Shown piece after piece: positions 46,859-57,596 of a stretch of 64,000 nucleotides of DNA (within the stretch, counting starts at the first letter, position 1; every line of letters begins with the position of its first letter). The DNA is from Pasteurella oralis (GTDB taxonomy: Bacteria; Pseudomonadota; Gammaproteobacteria; Enterobacterales; Pasteurellaceae). A program made the translations under genes and the position numbers. Location: positions 186,001-250,000 of the forward strand of contig NZ_NXGB01000004.1 of the NCBI RefSeq assembly GCF_002850605.1, written 5' to 3'. The notes below the pieces were generated by a model. The model did not search any database and was not told the DNA's origin. It worked only from the letters and a program-made list of their open reading frames with translations.

Positions 46859-48981
46859 TAGTTATCTCCGAAGAACTGATTATAATGTTCTATTGCATCA
46901 TTTTGTTCAAAACATTCTTGTAATAAAGCAATGATTTCTTGTTTATTTTTACCATTTAAGTCCGATTCTAAATCATCTATAGAATGAGAGTTGACATTAA
47001 ATAACTTTTTCGCCCCGACAACCTTTTGAAAGAATTTATCTTTACTAATGCCATTAAATTTGGTGTATGTTTCAATAATTCTTCTAATTGGATTTAATAA
47101 CATATTTTCGCTTATATCATCTTTATCATAAAGAATCTTTAGTTCTTTCCAAAGAGCAGAATAACTAGTATCGAAATCATCCTCTTTTTTATGAATTTTA
47201 TTTAAAATGATATTCTTTCCATTTCTAACAAGATGATAAAAATTATTATCTTTATAGCTAAAACCAAATTTAACATTTAAATAAAAATGTATATTATGGG
47301 TTAAAATAATAATTTTTTCATTATCTGTGATTTTTTTATCTTTCAGTTTTTGCAATTCTTCTATAATTAAGTACTGAACAGTATCATCATTGGAGTTCAT
47401 TGGATCATCAAAAACAATGCATTTTGATCTACTATTTAGTGAATCATTAATTTTTTCAATAAAATACAAAAAAGCAATAATATTCTTTTCGCCTGTAGAT
47501 AATTCATGAACTGTTCTTATGCTACCATTTCTTGAGCATTTTACCTTATAATCATTACTTCCATCTTGATGGATTAATTCAAAGTTAACATATAGTTTAA
47601 GTTTTTTATTTACTCTCTGAACAAGGATTTTTTCATTTTTTGTACTTGCTAATAAATCACTTATAGTTGATTCAATATATTTTATTTCCTTGTTAAAAAT
47701 TTCTATTTTTGATTCTTCTTTATCAATATCATTATTTACTTCTCTCAATGACTCTGAAAGGCTAATTAGCTCAGTATACTGAATATCATATTTAAATTCA
47801 GATAAAAATTTACTAACTAAATGAAATCGTAAATCAGATTTTGCTTTTTCCTTTTTCTTAGGGAGATCACTATCATTATTTTCATCAACAATATCGTTGT
47901 ATTGATTAATGACATCATTAATCTCATCGGGAGATTTTATCTGTAACAAACTACTTTCTTGGAACAAATTAGATTTTTTCTCCCTTAAACTTGATGCTAG
48001 CTTATTTAAGAATGCAACATATTCATTTTTCAATCTATCAAATTCAATTCTTATATCTTCAATCTTAGACTGATAATCTACATAAAAATTATCAACATCA
48101 ATCTTCATACTATTAATATTTTGGATGAGTTTATCTATATTATTTATTTTATTGTCTATGTTTGAGTTAAATTCTTTTACTTCATCTGCTTCAAAATATT
48201 TTTGAAGCTCCTCAATAACATCTTCAGAAACAGGATTATTACAAAAAGCACAAACATCACCAGCTTTATGAATATGCAGCCCTTGTTCTGCAAACGCTTT
48301 TTTTCTATGATCTCCTTCCAATCTTACAAGACGTGTTCTTTCTTCGACTTTTAACCTTAACAATCTATTTACATAATTTAGTTCATCACTTAAAGAAAAG
48401 TTCAAAATCTCCAACTTATTAGCTGTTTTAACTTCAGATTTTAATAATTTTCTTAGTTCGGAAACTCTATCTTCGCTTAAAGATTTTGCCTGTGGAATAT
48501 CTTCTTTAAAACTTGTAATATTGTACGATGAAGAGGTTATCTTTTGTTCATCTTCTTTGATTTTCTTTGCAGACTCTCTACAAAAATTATCTATTTTATC
48601 TTTTTGAGCTTTATACTTTTTTTCTTTTAAATCGCGCTTACTCCATAAATTATCGGGATATTCTTCATTTTCCAAAATATTATTTTTAATAGAGATGATA
48701 TTCTGTTCAATTCTTATGATTTCTCTTCGATTCTCTTCAATTTTATTATTAATATCAGTGTTTTCTTCTCCTAAAACTACAGTTTCTAAACTATTATTTG
48801 CACTAACAACACTTTCAAAACCCTGAAATATTCTAACATCATAGTTATTGCACTGCTCTTTTACTAATTTAGTGATTGTAGATTTACCACACCCATTTTT
48901 ACCAAAAATAAAATTAACTTTTTGATCAAATTTGATTTCATTAGAGTTGAATAAATCATTACCAGCAAGATCAATAATCAT
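46858..48981 (-). CDS. rloC: RloC-type ATPase, candidate anticodon nuclease
   Basis: A 707-residue ABC/Rad50-like protein of the AAA_13 group. It has Walker A GKNGCGKS at 27-34, two long coiled-coil stretches (about 75-230 and 260-440) joined by a zinc-hook CAFC at 244-247, the ABC signature ELSTGEKN at 493-500, Walker [11 protein letters not shown] at 521-530, and a THN switch at 561-563. Near the C-terminus are R633, E637 and H666, in the order Arg-x3-Glu then His that forms the anticodon nuclease site of PrrC and RloC. RloC cleaves tRNA and is latent until restriction is disturbed. It overlaps rhuM by 11 bp, is notably AT-rich, and has no uptake signal. RloC is the best fit; nuclease activity is inferred. 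Confidence 0.72.
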   Translation of the reverse strand: MIIDLAGNDLFNSNEIKFDQKVNFIFGKNGCGKSTITKLVKEQCNNYDVRIFQGFESVVSANNSLETVVLGEENTDINNKIEENRREIIRIEQNIISIKNNILENEEYPDNLWSKRDLKEKKYKAQKDKIDNFCRESAKKIKEDEQKITSSSYNITSFKEDIPQAKSLSEDRVSELRKLLKSEVKTANKLEILNFSLSDELNYVNRLLRLKVEERTRLVRLEGDHRKKAFAEQGLHIHKAGDVCAFCNNPVSEDVIEELQKYFEADEVKEFNSNIDNKINNIDKLIQNINSMKIDVDNFYVDYQSKIEDIRIEFDRLKNEYVAFLNKLASSLREKKSNLFQESSLLQIKSPDEINDVINQYNDIVDENNDSDLPKKKEKAKSDLRFHLVSKFLSEFKYDIQYTELISLSESLREVNNDIDKEESKIEIFNKEIKYIESTISDLLASTKNEKILVQRVNKKLKLYVNFELIHQDGSNDYKVKCSRNGSIRTVHELSTGEKNIIAFLYFIEKINDSLNSRSKCIVFDDPMNSNDDTVQYLIIEELQKLKDKKITDNEKIIILTHNIHFYLNVKFGFSYKDNNFYHLVRNGKNIILNKIHKKEDDFDTSYSALWKELKILYDKDDISENMLLNPIRRIIETYTKFNGISKDKFFQKVVGAKKLFNVNSHSIDDLESDLNGKNKQEIIALLQECFEQNDAIEHYNQFFGDN

Positions 48982-49999
48982 CTAACCTTCTCCTTTTAGA
49001 ACTTTTATGAGTTATTTTTAGACCAATTTCCAAATCCTCCAACTCCCTCAAATCCTCCGCATCCGCAAGGCTTTGTTTGAGTTGTTTTCGTGCATAATCA
49101 AACTGTTCATATTGCTGATGAACAAATAATTTCATTTGTTCGTTAGAGCGTTCCCCTGTATTTTCTAAAACAGGAAAACCATTAAACTCTAATAAATTAT
49201 CTACATTATTCCGCCAAAAACGTAAAGTTAAGTCTTTTTGTTTTTTAACTCGCAATTCCGCACTTTCCAAAAAGATCATCACTAAACGATTTAATGAATC
49301 TAATTCATCATTATTCAGATAATTTTTTGCAATAATCACATCGCCTTTACGCACCACTTTTCCTTTCCAAGCTGTCAATCCCATATTGGGTAGGGTGGCA
49401 TCTGCACGTGCTAAAATTAACTCTACAGCCGTTTTCTGAGTGATGGCATAAATCAATTTATTTTGTGTTTCAGCAAAAAACATTTGGGTCGCTTTATCGC
49501 TCTTATCATAATCGCTAGATAAGCCAAATAATTCCCGCACTTTTTGATAAAACCGCATTTCACTGGCTCGAATTTCTCGAATTTGCTCGAGTAGCTCATC
49601 GAAATAATCAAACCGCCCTTGTGGATTTTTCAATCGCTCGCTATCAATTAAAAATCCTTTGTCTAAATAGGTTTGTAGTGTGTTATTTGCCCATCTACGA
49701 AATTGCACCCCACGAGGACTCCGCACTCGAAATCCTACTGCTAAAATCATCGCTAATGAATAATGTTTAACCTGATAATTTTTACCATCTTGGGCAGTTA
49801 TTAAATAATCCTTAATAACCGAATTCTCATCTAACTCATTGTCTTGTAATATATTTTTGATGTGAGTGGCGATATTTGGAACAGAGGTGTCAAAAAGTTC
49901 AGCAAGCTGATTTTGGGTTAGCCACGCTTCATTATCAGCAACAAGTAAGGCAACATTTGATTTGCCATCATCGGTGTTATAAATAATCAAGTCAGTCAT
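48971..49999 (-). CDS. rhuM: RhuM family protein linked to type I restriction genes
   Basis: A 342-residue RhuM family protein with WLTQNQLAELFDTSVPNIATH near the N-terminus, a helix-turn-helix-like segment, and VKHYSLAMILAVGFRVRS. RhuM-like genes occur often between hsd genes, and in Campylobacter jejuni they are among the R-linked ORFs. The function is not proven. I chose ATG 49999 because GAGGT lies 4 nt upstream; the GTG at 50005 overlaps this ribosome site. Confidence 0.85.
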   Translation of the reverse strand: MTDLIIYNTDDGKSNVALLVADNEAWLTQNQLAELFDTSVPNIATHIKNILQDNELDENSVIKDYLITAQDGKNYQVKHYSLAMILAVGFRVRSPRGVQFRRWANNTLQTYLDKGFLIDSERLKNPQGRFDYFDELLEQIREIRASEMRFYQKVRELFGLSSDYDKSDKATQMFFAETQNKLIYAITQKTAVELILARADATLPNMGLTAWKGKVVRKGDVIIAKNYLNNDELDSLNRLVMIFLESAELRVKKQKDLTLRFWRNNVDNLLEFNGFPVLENTGERSNEQMKLFVHQQYEQFDYARKQLKQSLADAEDLRELEDLEIGLKITHKSSKRRRLDDY

Positions 50000-50013
50000 T
50001 TTCACCTCGTTTT

Positions 50014-51114
50014 TTATTGTTTAGGAAATGTTAACAACTTCTCCCGATAATATTCATATTGTTTACGGCGAATTTCAATTTCTTTTGGTAAACCTTCGCT
50101 AAGAGAGTTGGTCAAGCGGTCGAATTTGTCCAAGATTTCTACGATTTTTTGTTGGGTGACAAGGGGTGGGATTGGGATTTTGTATTTTTCAAACATTGGT
50201 TTTCTTAATGAAGTTACTGATGAATTGACAGATGCCTTTTCCAAATAACGAGAAAAATTTGCTCTTATAAAATGGAATAGGAATTTTGGCAACAAAGTAT
50301 CTGATTTCACAACTATTCTATATGCTCTTTGATGCAGAGAATATTTACCTGATACATAGTGAAAAACCTTTCCAACTCCAACACCATCCCCAGCGGTAAT
50401 AATAGCAACTTCATCGAATTCATATTCATTAATTTTTCTAGGTTCTTGAGAGCGAACAAAAAACAGATACTTTCCGTCTATAACCGCTTCATTTGTATTT
50501 TTAGAGCCTGTTCCAATTTCCGCAACTTCCCCCAAACTCTTCCACTCAACATCATCACCAAAACTTAATAAATGATCACGATAGTATTGGTATTGTTTTT
50601 GGCGGAGTGTAAGCTCGCTGGTAAGCTCGCTGGTAACCGCTGTAAGTGCATCTAAAATTCGGACAATTTCTTTTTGTAGGGAAATTGGAAGGATTGGGAT
50701 CGAGATTTTAACCAATTCTCCTTTTGTTAATTTAGCTCTATCCCCTCCCGATAAATATGGAATAAAGTGGAATTGGGTTAAATAATGATATAAAAAATGA
50801 TTATTTAATTCAGATTTGCCACAAATAACGTGAACGTGATTGTTTGCCCAAAATTTTCCTGAAGCAAACTGAATGGAATAATTTTCTAAACTTGCCGAAC
50901 CGTCTTCCGCAATCAGTACATATTCGCCATCATGCGTATACCCTTCCACATAGTCTTGAATATTATTTGCTCCGTAATAGGGTATATTTCCTGCAATTCG
51001 CAATGATGCTTTAACAGGTTTTCTAGCGTTATTGGCAATTTCCGCCACCTCCCCCAACGTCTTCCATTCCACCTGACACTGTTCAATCATCTGTATAATA
51101 TTATTTTGTTTCAT
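50014..51114 (-). CDS. hsdS: Type I restriction enzyme, S (specificity) subunit
   Basis: A 366-residue S subunit with two target recognition domains. The two halves are alike: VEWKTLGEVAEI against VEWKSLGEVAEI, and QYQYYRDHLLSF against QYEYYREKLLTF. The central linker contains VTSELTSELTLRQKQ, two TSEL units encoded by a 12-bp tandem repeat (50609-50632). In EcoR124 two or three TAEL repeats at the same place change the spacing of the recognised DNA. Length is a little short for the family but both TRDs are present. The methylated sequence cannot be read from the protein. Confidence 0.92.
   Translation of the reverse strand: MKQNNIIQMIEQCQVEWKTLGEVAEIANNARKPVKASLRIAGNIPYYGANNIQDYVEGYTHDGEYVLIAEDGSASLENYSIQFASGKFWANNHVHVICGKSELNNHFLYHYLTQFHFIPYLSGGDRAKLTKGELVKISIPILPISLQKEIVRILDALTAVTSELTSELTLRQKQYQYYRDHLLSFGDDVEWKSLGEVAEIGTGSKNTNEAVIDGKYLFFVRSQEPRKINEYEFDEVAIITAGDGVGVGKVFHYVSGKYSLHQRAYRIVVKSDTLLPKFLFHFIRANFSRYLEKASVNSSVTSLRKPMFEKYKIPIPPLVTQQKIVEILDKFDRLTNSLSEGLPKEIEIRRKQYEYYREKLLTFPKQ
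50609..50632 (-). repeat. 12-bp tandem repeat in hsdS coding for TSEL-TSEL
   Basis: GTAAGCTCGCTG occurs twice in a row (50609-50620, 50621-50632), followed by GTAA. A gain or loss of a unit keeps the frame and would change the spacer between the two half-sites. Confidence 0.9.
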
Positions 51115-51197
51115 TTCTTATCCTTTTCCCGCCTAATCAATTCAACGTTGCCACGTGATTTTATATTCGATAACACTTGTTTACCCTTTTCTGTCAT
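51111..51197 (-). CDS. Short ORF before hsdS, possible winged-helix tail
   Basis: A 28-codon ORF that starts MTEKGKQVLSN and overlaps the hsdS start as ATGA. Upstream codons in the same frame (NQQYR before it) are also protein-like, and YRMTEKGKQVL resembles the last strand of winged-helix proteins. It may be the remnant of a lost gene between hsdM and hsdS, or a small leader ORF. Confidence 0.3.
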   Translation of the reverse strand: MTEKGKQVLSNIKSRGNVELIRREKDKK

Positions 51198-51222
51198 TCG
51201 ATATTGTTGATTAGGGCTAGTC

Positions 51223-51248
51223 GTAGAATGGGCTGTAGCTCATCCTAC
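51223..51248. repeat. Imperfect palindrome between hsdM and hsdS
   Basis: GTAGAATGGGCT (51223-51234) and AGCTCATCCTAC (51237-51248) form a near-perfect palindrome with two mismatches. It resembles short dispersed palindromes of Pasteurellaceae chromosomes. Confidence 0.5.
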
Positions 51249-51261
51249 ACACTACACGCGT

Positions 51262-52809
51262 TTAGTCACTCTCAATCTCTGCCACAATTTCTTCAATTTC
51301 GGCACGCAAGCGGTCGATTTTGGAGACGGTTTCTCGGATTTCTTGATTTAATACCGCAATATCAATCACTTCTCGAGTGTCTTCCGCTTCGACATAAGAA
51401 CTCACAGAGAGATTGTAGTCATTGGCTTTTATGTCTTCATAATCAATAGATTGTGCGATATGGGCAACATCGGCTTTATCTGCAAACAGCTTAACAATTT
51501 CAGCAATATGTTCATCGGTTAGCACATTATTGTTGGTTTCTTTTTTAAAGAAACTACTCGCATCAATAAACTGGATTTTAGTATCGGTTTTGTGTTTGGC
51601 TAGCACCAAAATGTTCACCGCAATAGACGTGCCATAAAACAGGTTTGGGGCAAGGGAAATCACGGTTTCAATAAAATTGTTATCCACTAAATATTGGCGA
51701 ATTTTTTGTTCCGCTCCACCACGATAGAAAATCCCAGGGAAGGTAACAATTGCTGCGCGTCCACGAGCAGAAAGATAACTTAACGAATGCAAAATAAAGG
51801 CAAAATCTGCTTTCGATTTCGGCGCAAGTACGCTTGCGGGGGCGAATCGGTCATCATTAATCAAGGTCGGATCATCGCTACCAATCCATTTCACCGAATA
51901 AGGTGGATTAGACACAATGGCATCAAACGGCTTATCATCTTTCAGTTTAGGATCAATTAAGGTATCACCTAATTCAATATGGAATTTGTCGTAGTTAATG
52001 TTGTGTAAAAACATATTCATACGAGCAAGGTTGTAGGTGGTGTGGTTAATCTCTTGTCCGAAAAAGCCTTCTTCAATAATGTGATCATCAAATTGTTTTT
52101 TCGCTTGCAATAATAACGACCCTGAACCACAAGCAGGATCGTAAATTTTATTGACGGTTTTTTGTCCGTGTAGGGCTAATTTTGCGATCAGTTTCGAGAC
52201 ATTTTGTGGCGTGAAAAACTCGCCGCCTGATTTGCCTGCATTGGCGGCATAATTGGAGATTAAAAACTCATAGGCATCGCCAAATAAGTCAATATGATTG
52301 TGTTCAAATTCACCAAAATTGAGCTCATCAACACCTTTTAATACCGCAACCAAACGTTTATTTTTATCATTGACCGTATTCCCTAAACGATTGCTGGTAG
52401 TGTTAAAATCAGCAAATAACCCTTTAATATCTGACTCAGACGGATAACCCGTTGCAGAACTTTCAATACTCGTGAAAATCTTTGCCAAATCTGTATTCAG
52501 TTGTTGATTACTATGTGCGGTTTTCACCACATTTTTAAACAGTTGGCTTGGGTAGATAAAATAGCCTTTGGTTTTAATCGCATCGTCTTTAATGCCTAAC
52601 TCATCAATTTGCGCATCAGTATAGTTCGCATAATTGGCGTTTGGATCGCCGCCTTCAATATAGTTAGTGAAGTTTTCGCTGATAAAGCGATAGAATAAGG
52701 TACCTAAAACATATTGTTTAAAATCCCAACCATCTACAGAACCGCGTACATCATTCGCAATTTGCCAAATTCGACGTTGGAGCTCCGCTCGTTGTTGTGC
52801 ACTTGTCAT
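51262..52809 (-). CDS. hsdM: Type I DNA methyltransferase, M subunit
   Basis: A 515-residue N6-adenine methyltransferase. It has an N-terminal helical domain ([20 protein letters not shown]), [14 protein letters not shown], motif [12 protein letters not shown], and the catalytic NPPYS. The protein is close to the EcoR124 type. It lies 34 bp downstream of tex with no terminator in between, so the hsd genes may be partly read from tex. Confidence 0.95.
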   Translation of the reverse strand: MTSAQQRAELQRRIWQIANDVRGSVDGWDFKQYVLGTLFYRFISENFTNYIEGGDPNANYANYTDAQIDELGIKDDAIKTKGYFIYPSQLFKNVVKTAHSNQQLNTDLAKIFTSIESSATGYPSESDIKGLFADFNTTSNRLGNTVNDKNKRLVAVLKGVDELNFGEFEHNHIDLFGDAYEFLISNYAANAGKSGGEFFTPQNVSKLIAKLALHGQKTVNKIYDPACGSGSLLLQAKKQFDDHIIEEGFFGQEINHTTYNLARMNMFLHNINYDKFHIELGDTLIDPKLKDDKPFDAIVSNPPYSVKWIGSDDPTLINDDRFAPASVLAPKSKADFAFILHSLSYLSARGRAAIVTFPGIFYRGGAEQKIRQYLVDNNFIETVISLAPNLFYGTSIAVNILVLAKHKTDTKIQFIDASSFFKKETNNNVLTDEHIAEIVKLFADKADVAHIAQSIDYEDIKANDYNLSVSSYVEAEDTREVIDIAVLNQEIRETVSKIDRLRAEIEEIVAEIESD

Positions 52810-52843
52810 ATTCTTTTTCCTTGTTTTTAGGTTTAATTCGTTA

Positions 52844-55159
52844 CTATTTCTTCCAATTCTTCAACGCATCAGCAAAAGCATTACCCATAGCGCTGCTACC
52901 TATGTTGCGATCACGTCCTTTTGATGTTTGGTTTGTACGTGGTTTAGTGGATAAAGTGCGGTCGTTTTTTTCTGAATTTTTCGCTGTACTTTCATCTAAA
53001 CGCATAGTTAAGGCGATACGTTTACGAGGGACATCTACTTCTAATACTTTCACTTTAACAATGTCACCTGTTTTCACGACTTGGTGTGGATCTTCCACGA
53101 ACTTGTCAGAAAGTGAGGAGATATGCACTAAACCATCTTGATGGACACCGATATCCACAAAGGCACCAAAGTTAGTCACGTTAGTAACAGTACCTTCTAA
53201 AATCATACCGGCTTTCAAGTCACTGATTTCTTCCACGCCGTCCATAAAGGTGGCGGTTTTAAATTCACCACGCGGATCACGCCCTGGTTTTTCCAGTTCT
53301 TTAAAAATATCCTGTATTGTTGGTAAACCGAATTGGTCATCAATAAATTTTTTCGCGTCCAGCTGGCGTACTGAGCTAGCATTACCCATCAGATCTTGGA
53401 TAGACTGCTCAGTGGCTTGTAGAATTTTTTCCACCACCGGATAGGCTTCAGGGTGTACGCCTGAGGCATCAAGCGGGTTTTTCCCCGCGGCAATACGCAT
53501 AAAGCCCGCACATTGTTCAAAGGCCTTTGGTCCTAAACGCGGCACTTTTTTCAGTTGCTCACGACTGTCGAAGCGACCGTTTTCATCACGGTATGCCACG
53601 ATATTTTGTGCGAGGGTTTTCGTCATACCCGCCACACGCGCCAATAAGGGGGCAGAGGCAGTGTTTAAATCTACACCTACTGCATTTACGCAATCCTCCA
53701 CTACTGCATCTAATTTACGCGCTAATTGACTTTGGTTGACGTCGTGTTGGTATTGCCCCACACCAATAGCTTTTGGTTCAATTTTGACTAATTCAGCTAA
53801 TGGGTCTTGCAAGCGGCGTGCAATCGACACAGCGCCACGTAACGATACGTCTAGCTCTGGGAATTCAGCAGCGGCTAATTCCGACGCAGAATAGACTGAG
53901 GCACCCGCCTCACTCACTACAACAGTCTGGGCTTGCCAATCCGTGAATTGTTTCATAATGCCTTTAACAAAACGTTCTGTTTCACGAGAAGCAGTACCGT
54001 TACCGATGGCGATAAGCTCCACATTGTGTTTTTTACCGAGCTGATAAATTGCCAGTGCAGCACGTTCTGTTTGCCCTGTATGTGGATAAACTGTATCAGT
54101 AGCCAGTAATTTACCTGTATTATCCACAACTGCGACTTTCACGCCTGTACGCAAACCGGGATCTAATCCCATTGTATTTTTTGCACCCGCTGGTGCGGCC
54201 ATTAAAAGTGCGGTCAAATTTCTGGCAAAAACGTCAATCGCTTCCTCTTCTGCTTTTTCGCGTAGGCTGCTCATTAATTCCGTTTCTAAATGCAATGCCA
54301 CTTTAATCTTCCACGTCCATGCAATCACTTGCTCGCGCCATTTATCAGCAGGTTGACCTGTAAAACGCACACCCAAATGCTCACGAATAATCTCTTCACA
54401 ATAACTTTGGCGTACGCCTTCTTCTTGTTCAGGATCAGCATTTAAACTTAACTGTAAGAAACCTTCATTACGCCCACGGAACATTGCTAATGCACGATGA
54501 GAAGGCACATTTTTGAGTAATTCTTGGTGAGCAAAATAATCTTGGAATTTTGCCCCTTCTGCTTCTTTACCTTCTAACACTTTTGAAACTAACACGGCGC
54601 TTTGCTGTAAATAGCGGCGAACTTTCGCTAATAGTGTGGCATCTTCAGCAAAACGTTCCATTAAAATATATCTTGCTCCATCTAATGCGGCTTTGCTGTC
54701 AGCGACACCTTTTCCTGCATCAATAAAAGTGTGTGCACTAGATTCTGGTTCATTTTCAGGATTTGACCAAAGTAGATCTGCTAATGGCTCAAGTCCTGCT
54801 TCAATCGCAATTTGCCCTTTAGTACGGCGCTTCGGCTTATAAGGCAAATATAAATCTTCTAATTCAGTTTTACTTTGTACTTGCTGAATTTGATCACGTA
54901 ATTCGTCGGTTAACTTGCCTTGTTCTTCGATGGATTTCAAAATCGTTTGGCGACGGTCTTCAAGCTCACGTAAATAAATCAAGCGAGTTTCGAAATGACG
55001 AAGTTGAGTATCATCTAAGCCACCAGTGACTTCCTTACGATAACGCGCAATAAAAGGGATGGTATTACCCTCATCTAATAATTGGATCGCAGCGAGAATT
55101 TGTTGTGGTTGCACGGTTAATTCCGTGGCAATAGTTTGACTGATTTGTTGATTTAACAT
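52844..55159 (-). CDS. tex: RNA-binding transcription accessory protein Tex
   Basis: A 771-residue S1-domain protein. It has a helix-rich N-terminal part ([16 protein letters not shown]), a YqgF/RNase H-like core ([16 protein letters not shown]), helix-hairpin-helix ([18 protein letters not shown]) and a C-terminal S1 domain ([19 protein letters not shown]). Tex binds nucleic acid and affects transcription and stress resistance. It is divergent from greB. Uptake signals lie at about 52955 and 54208. Confidence 0.95.
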   Translation of the reverse strand: MLNQQISQTIATELTVQPQQILAAIQLLDEGNTIPFIARYRKEVTGGLDDTQLRHFETRLIYLRELEDRRQTILKSIEEQGKLTDELRDQIQQVQSKTELEDLYLPYKPKRRTKGQIAIEAGLEPLADLLWSNPENEPESSAHTFIDAGKGVADSKAALDGARYILMERFAEDATLLAKVRRYLQQSAVLVSKVLEGKEAEGAKFQDYFAHQELLKNVPSHRALAMFRGRNEGFLQLSLNADPEQEEGVRQSYCEEIIREHLGVRFTGQPADKWREQVIAWTWKIKVALHLETELMSSLREKAEEEAIDVFARNLTALLMAAPAGAKNTMGLDPGLRTGVKVAVVDNTGKLLATDTVYPHTGQTERAALAIYQLGKKHNVELIAIGNGTASRETERFVKGIMKQFTDWQAQTVVVSEAGASVYSASELAAAEFPELDVSLRGAVSIARRLQDPLAELVKIEPKAIGVGQYQHDVNQSQLARKLDAVVEDCVNAVGVDLNTASAPLLARVAGMTKTLAQNIVAYRDENGRFDSREQLKKVPRLGPKAFEQCAGFMRIAAGKNPLDASGVHPEAYPVVEKILQATEQSIQDLMGNASSVRQLDAKKFIDDQFGLPTIQDIFKELEKPGRDPRGEFKTATFMDGVEEISDLKAGMILEGTVTNVTNFGAFVDIGVHQDGLVHISSLSDKFVEDPHQVVKTGDIVKVKVLEVDVPRKRIALTMRLDESTAKNSEKNDRTLSTKPRTNQTSKGRDRNIGSSAMGNAFADALKNWKK

Positions 55160-55327
55160 AGAACGACTTCTTTAAAATAACATGATAAAAATTGCCAATA
55201 GGATACTGTTTTTTAGGGTTAATTAATAGTTTTTATCATTTTTGCAGCAGAAAAATAATGCTAAACTAACATTGATTTAGCCCATGTTTAAAGGGCATAA
55301 ATGGCTCAATTAAACAAGAGAAAATGT

Positions 55328-55804
55328 ATGTCAAAATCAAATTATATCACCCGTGCTGGCTGGAACGCGTTAGATCAAGAACTGAAATTTCTGTGGAAAG
55401 ATGAGCGTCCCAAAGTGACACAAGCGGTTTCTGATGCAGCAGCGTTAGGCGATCGAAGTGAAAACGCAGAATATATTTATGGCAAACGTCGTTTACGTGA
55501 AATTGATCGTCGTGTACGCTTTCTCACCAAACGTTTAGAAGTGCTACAAATTGTTGATTATCACCCCAAACAAGAAGGTAAAGTTTTTTTTGGCGCTTGG
55601 GTGACTCTGGAAAATGAAGCCGGTGAAGAAAAACAATATCGTATTGTGGGTTGTGATGAATTTGATCCAGCAAAAAATTGGATTTCGATTGATTCCCCCG
55701 TCGCACGTGCGCTCATTGGTAAGTCTATTGATGATGAAATTAAAGTAGAAACGCCATCAGGTTTAGTTATACTCTATGTGAATCAAATTTGGTATGAGAA
55801 GTAG
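55328..55804 (+). CDS. greB: Transcript cleavage factor GreB
   Basis: GreB rescues backtracked RNA polymerase by stimulating transcript cleavage. The 158-residue protein has the coiled-coil with acidic loop AALGDRSENAEYIYGKRRLREIDRR (the catalytic acids are Asp and Glu in GDRSENAEY) and a C-terminal FKBP-like domain with GKVFFGAWVTLEN and ISIDSPVARALIG. ATG 55328 gives the normal length; the upstream ATG at 55301 adds nine residues. An extended -10, TGCTAAACT, lies at 55259-55267. Confidence 0.95.
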   Translation: MSKSNYITRAGWNALDQELKFLWKDERPKVTQAVSDAAALGDRSENAEYIYGKRRLREIDRRVRFLTKRLEVLQIVDYHPKQEGKVFFGAWVTLENEAGEEKQYRIVGCDEFDPAKNWISIDSPVARALIGKSIDDEIKVETPSGLVILYVNQIWYEK

Positions 55805-55832
55805 AAAGAGGCACAACCATGTGCCTCTTTGA
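55805..55832. terminator. Terminator between greB and the esterase gene
   Basis: AAAGAGGCACA (55805-55815) pairs with TGTGCCTCTTT (55820-55830), an 11-bp stem at a convergent junction. Confidence 0.8.
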
Positions 55833-55836
55833 GAAA

Positions 55837-56645
55837 TTATTTTACCTTATGCTGAGTAAAATGTTGTGTGAAGAAATAAGTGTGTTGTCCAATAGAATCT
55901 GCCCAATAAGCCCATGTGTGTCCACCCGGTTTTTCGGTATAAGTATGTGGAATATTTAAATCGAGTAGTTTTCGATGTAACTCACGGTTTGGTTCAATAA
56001 AGAAATCATCTATACCACAGTCAATGATAATCTGGCTTTTAGTAAAAATTAAACTATGTGCTAAGTCCTTAATATTATAGTTATGCCAATGATCATTCAC
56101 TACAGCTGCAATTCCCCAATTATTTTTAAACTGTTCAATATTTACACCACCGCTCATGCTCCCGATCTGACCAAACACATTCTGATTTTTAATACCAATA
56201 TATAACGCACCAAATCCACCCATACTTAACCCAGTAATTGCACGCTGTTCTTTCGTTGGGTCAGTTGCATAATGTTTATCAATATATTCCACCAGCTCTT
56301 TTGCAACAAAGGTGTAATATTTGGAGTCTTTTTTCAACTCACTATCTAAGTACCAGCTATCATAGTTACCATCTGGTGAAACATAAATCACATCATATTT
56401 ATCTGCTAATTCACCCAGTCCTGTTTTATCTGGATAATTGCGATTGTTGCCTGACCAACCATGTAGCGTATAAATCGTACTATATTTTTTGGTATCGGCA
56501 TATCCCTCTGGCAAAACAACTGTGACAGGTATGTTTTTGTTCATCGCTTGGCTATAAACTTCAATGTTTTTCTCACTAAATGCCATACTGGCAGCGGAAT
56601 AACAAAGCCCTAAAAAACACTAGAGATTAAAATCATTTTTTTCAT
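55837..56645 (-). pseudogene. Secreted esterase (putative esterase family) with frameshifted signal peptide
   Basis: The downstream ORF (from 56586) codes for a 249-residue alpha/beta hydrolase of the esterase D-like family: YTLHGWSGNNRN, the nucleophile elbow GLSMGGFGA, and PGGHTWAYW with the catalytic His. Upstream, ATG 56645 with GAGAGG begins MKKMILISSVF but then hits TAG. Adding one T to a run of six (plus-strand A at 56612-56617) joins this to FLGLCYSAASMA, a complete signal peptide with AxA-type cleavage, and to the enzyme. The gene is therefore out of frame here, by mutation, slippage (phase variation) or sequencing error. Without the shift any product would stay in the cytoplasm. Confidence 0.75.
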
Positions 56646-56847
56646 AAATCGCCTCTCTTATTATGTAAGCATTGACATCCAAAGCTGAGATACAGCCTGA
56701 TATTCTCAATAAGCAATATAGATCTGTGCTGTACATAAAGCAAACAATTTACTGATGGGTTTTATAGCGAGAAGGAATAAGCCAATTCAACTAGCAAGGA
56801 AAATTTAAGTAAAACTGACCGCACTTAAAACAGAAGTGACAAATAAA

Positions 56848-56871
56848 AAGGGAGCTTTAAGTGGCTCCCTT
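56848..56871 (-). terminator. Terminator after satP
   Basis: AAGGGAGC (56848-56855) pairs with GCTCCCTT (56864-56871); on the minus strand it is followed by TTTTATTT. An uptake signal at about 56819 lies beyond it. Confidence 0.75.
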
Positions 56872-56890
56872 GTATCAATAATATAATGGC

Positions 56891-57454
56891 CTATTTTTTC
56901 GCACCGATTGGTAAAATTTCACGCCCGTAAGAGTCGATAAGCATCTCTGCTGCAGCTAAGTAAAATGCGCAAAGGGCAGTCACTAAACCTAAATAACCAC
57001 CAACATTCACAATACTGTGGTTTTCTGTTGCATCACCAATCGCTAATGCATAGAAAGTCAGTGTTAAAAAGAAGAAAATCGTTTGTAAGGCACGTGGCTT
57101 GCTAAAAGAAGCCAAGAACATCATTAACGTAAATGTTCCCCAAATCGCTAAATACCAACCGACAAATTGTGGCGCGGTATTACCTTTAAAGAAGATAACA
57201 AATAATGCCCATGACCACCAAAATGCACCATAACTAATAAAGGCTGTGAAACCAAAAGTATTGCCTTTTTTGTACTCAAACATACCTGCAATAATTTGTG
57301 CAGTGCCACCAAAAGCAAATGCCATACCAAATACAAGACCTAAATTTTGCGCGTCAAAAAAACCACCATTAATTAAACTTAATAACCATGTTGTTAAAGC
57401 AAAACCACATAGACCTAACGGACCTGGGTTTGCATAATTTTTTGCTGATGACAT
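56891..57454 (-). CDS. satP: Acetate/succinate transporter SatP (YaaH family)
   Basis: A 187-residue inner-membrane protein with six helices. It has NPGPLGLCGFALTTWLLSL near the start, the AceTr family signature. It imports acetate and succinate with protons. Start 57454 (MSSAKNYANPG) has AAGGA 8 nt upstream; the longer ORF to 57571 is not needed. It is divergent from adhE. Confidence 0.9.
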   Translation of the reverse strand: MSSAKNYANPGPLGLCGFALTTWLLSLINGGFFDAQNLGLVFGMAFAFGGTAQIIAGMFEYKKGNTFGFTAFISYGAFWWSWALFVIFFKGNTAPQFVGWYLAIWGTFTLMMFLASFSKPRALQTIFFFLTLTFYALAIGDATENHSIVNVGGYLGLVTALCAFYLAAAEMLIDSYGREILPIGAKK

Positions 57455-57582
57455 AACAAGTTTCCTTAGAAATAAATAAAAATATCGGGCGATAAAAGGT
57501 GCGATAGTATCCACGATCTTTCGCCAGAAATAAAGAGGGAAGCAAAAAAATATTGTATATAAAACAAGCACACCAAAAAAAG

Positions 57583-57596
57583 TTGATCAAAATCAC
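57583..57596. promoter_or_regulatory. FNR-like site upstream of adhE
   Basis: TTGAT, CAAA, ATCAC: 9 of 10 conserved bases of TTGAT-N4-ATCAA. With a -10 at 57619-57624 (TATGCT) the centre is about 41 bp before the start point, the class II FNR position. Confidence 0.55.

Noticed and set aside
50609-50632. CRISPR or satellite array
   Set aside because: Only two 12-bp units, fully inside hsdS and in frame.
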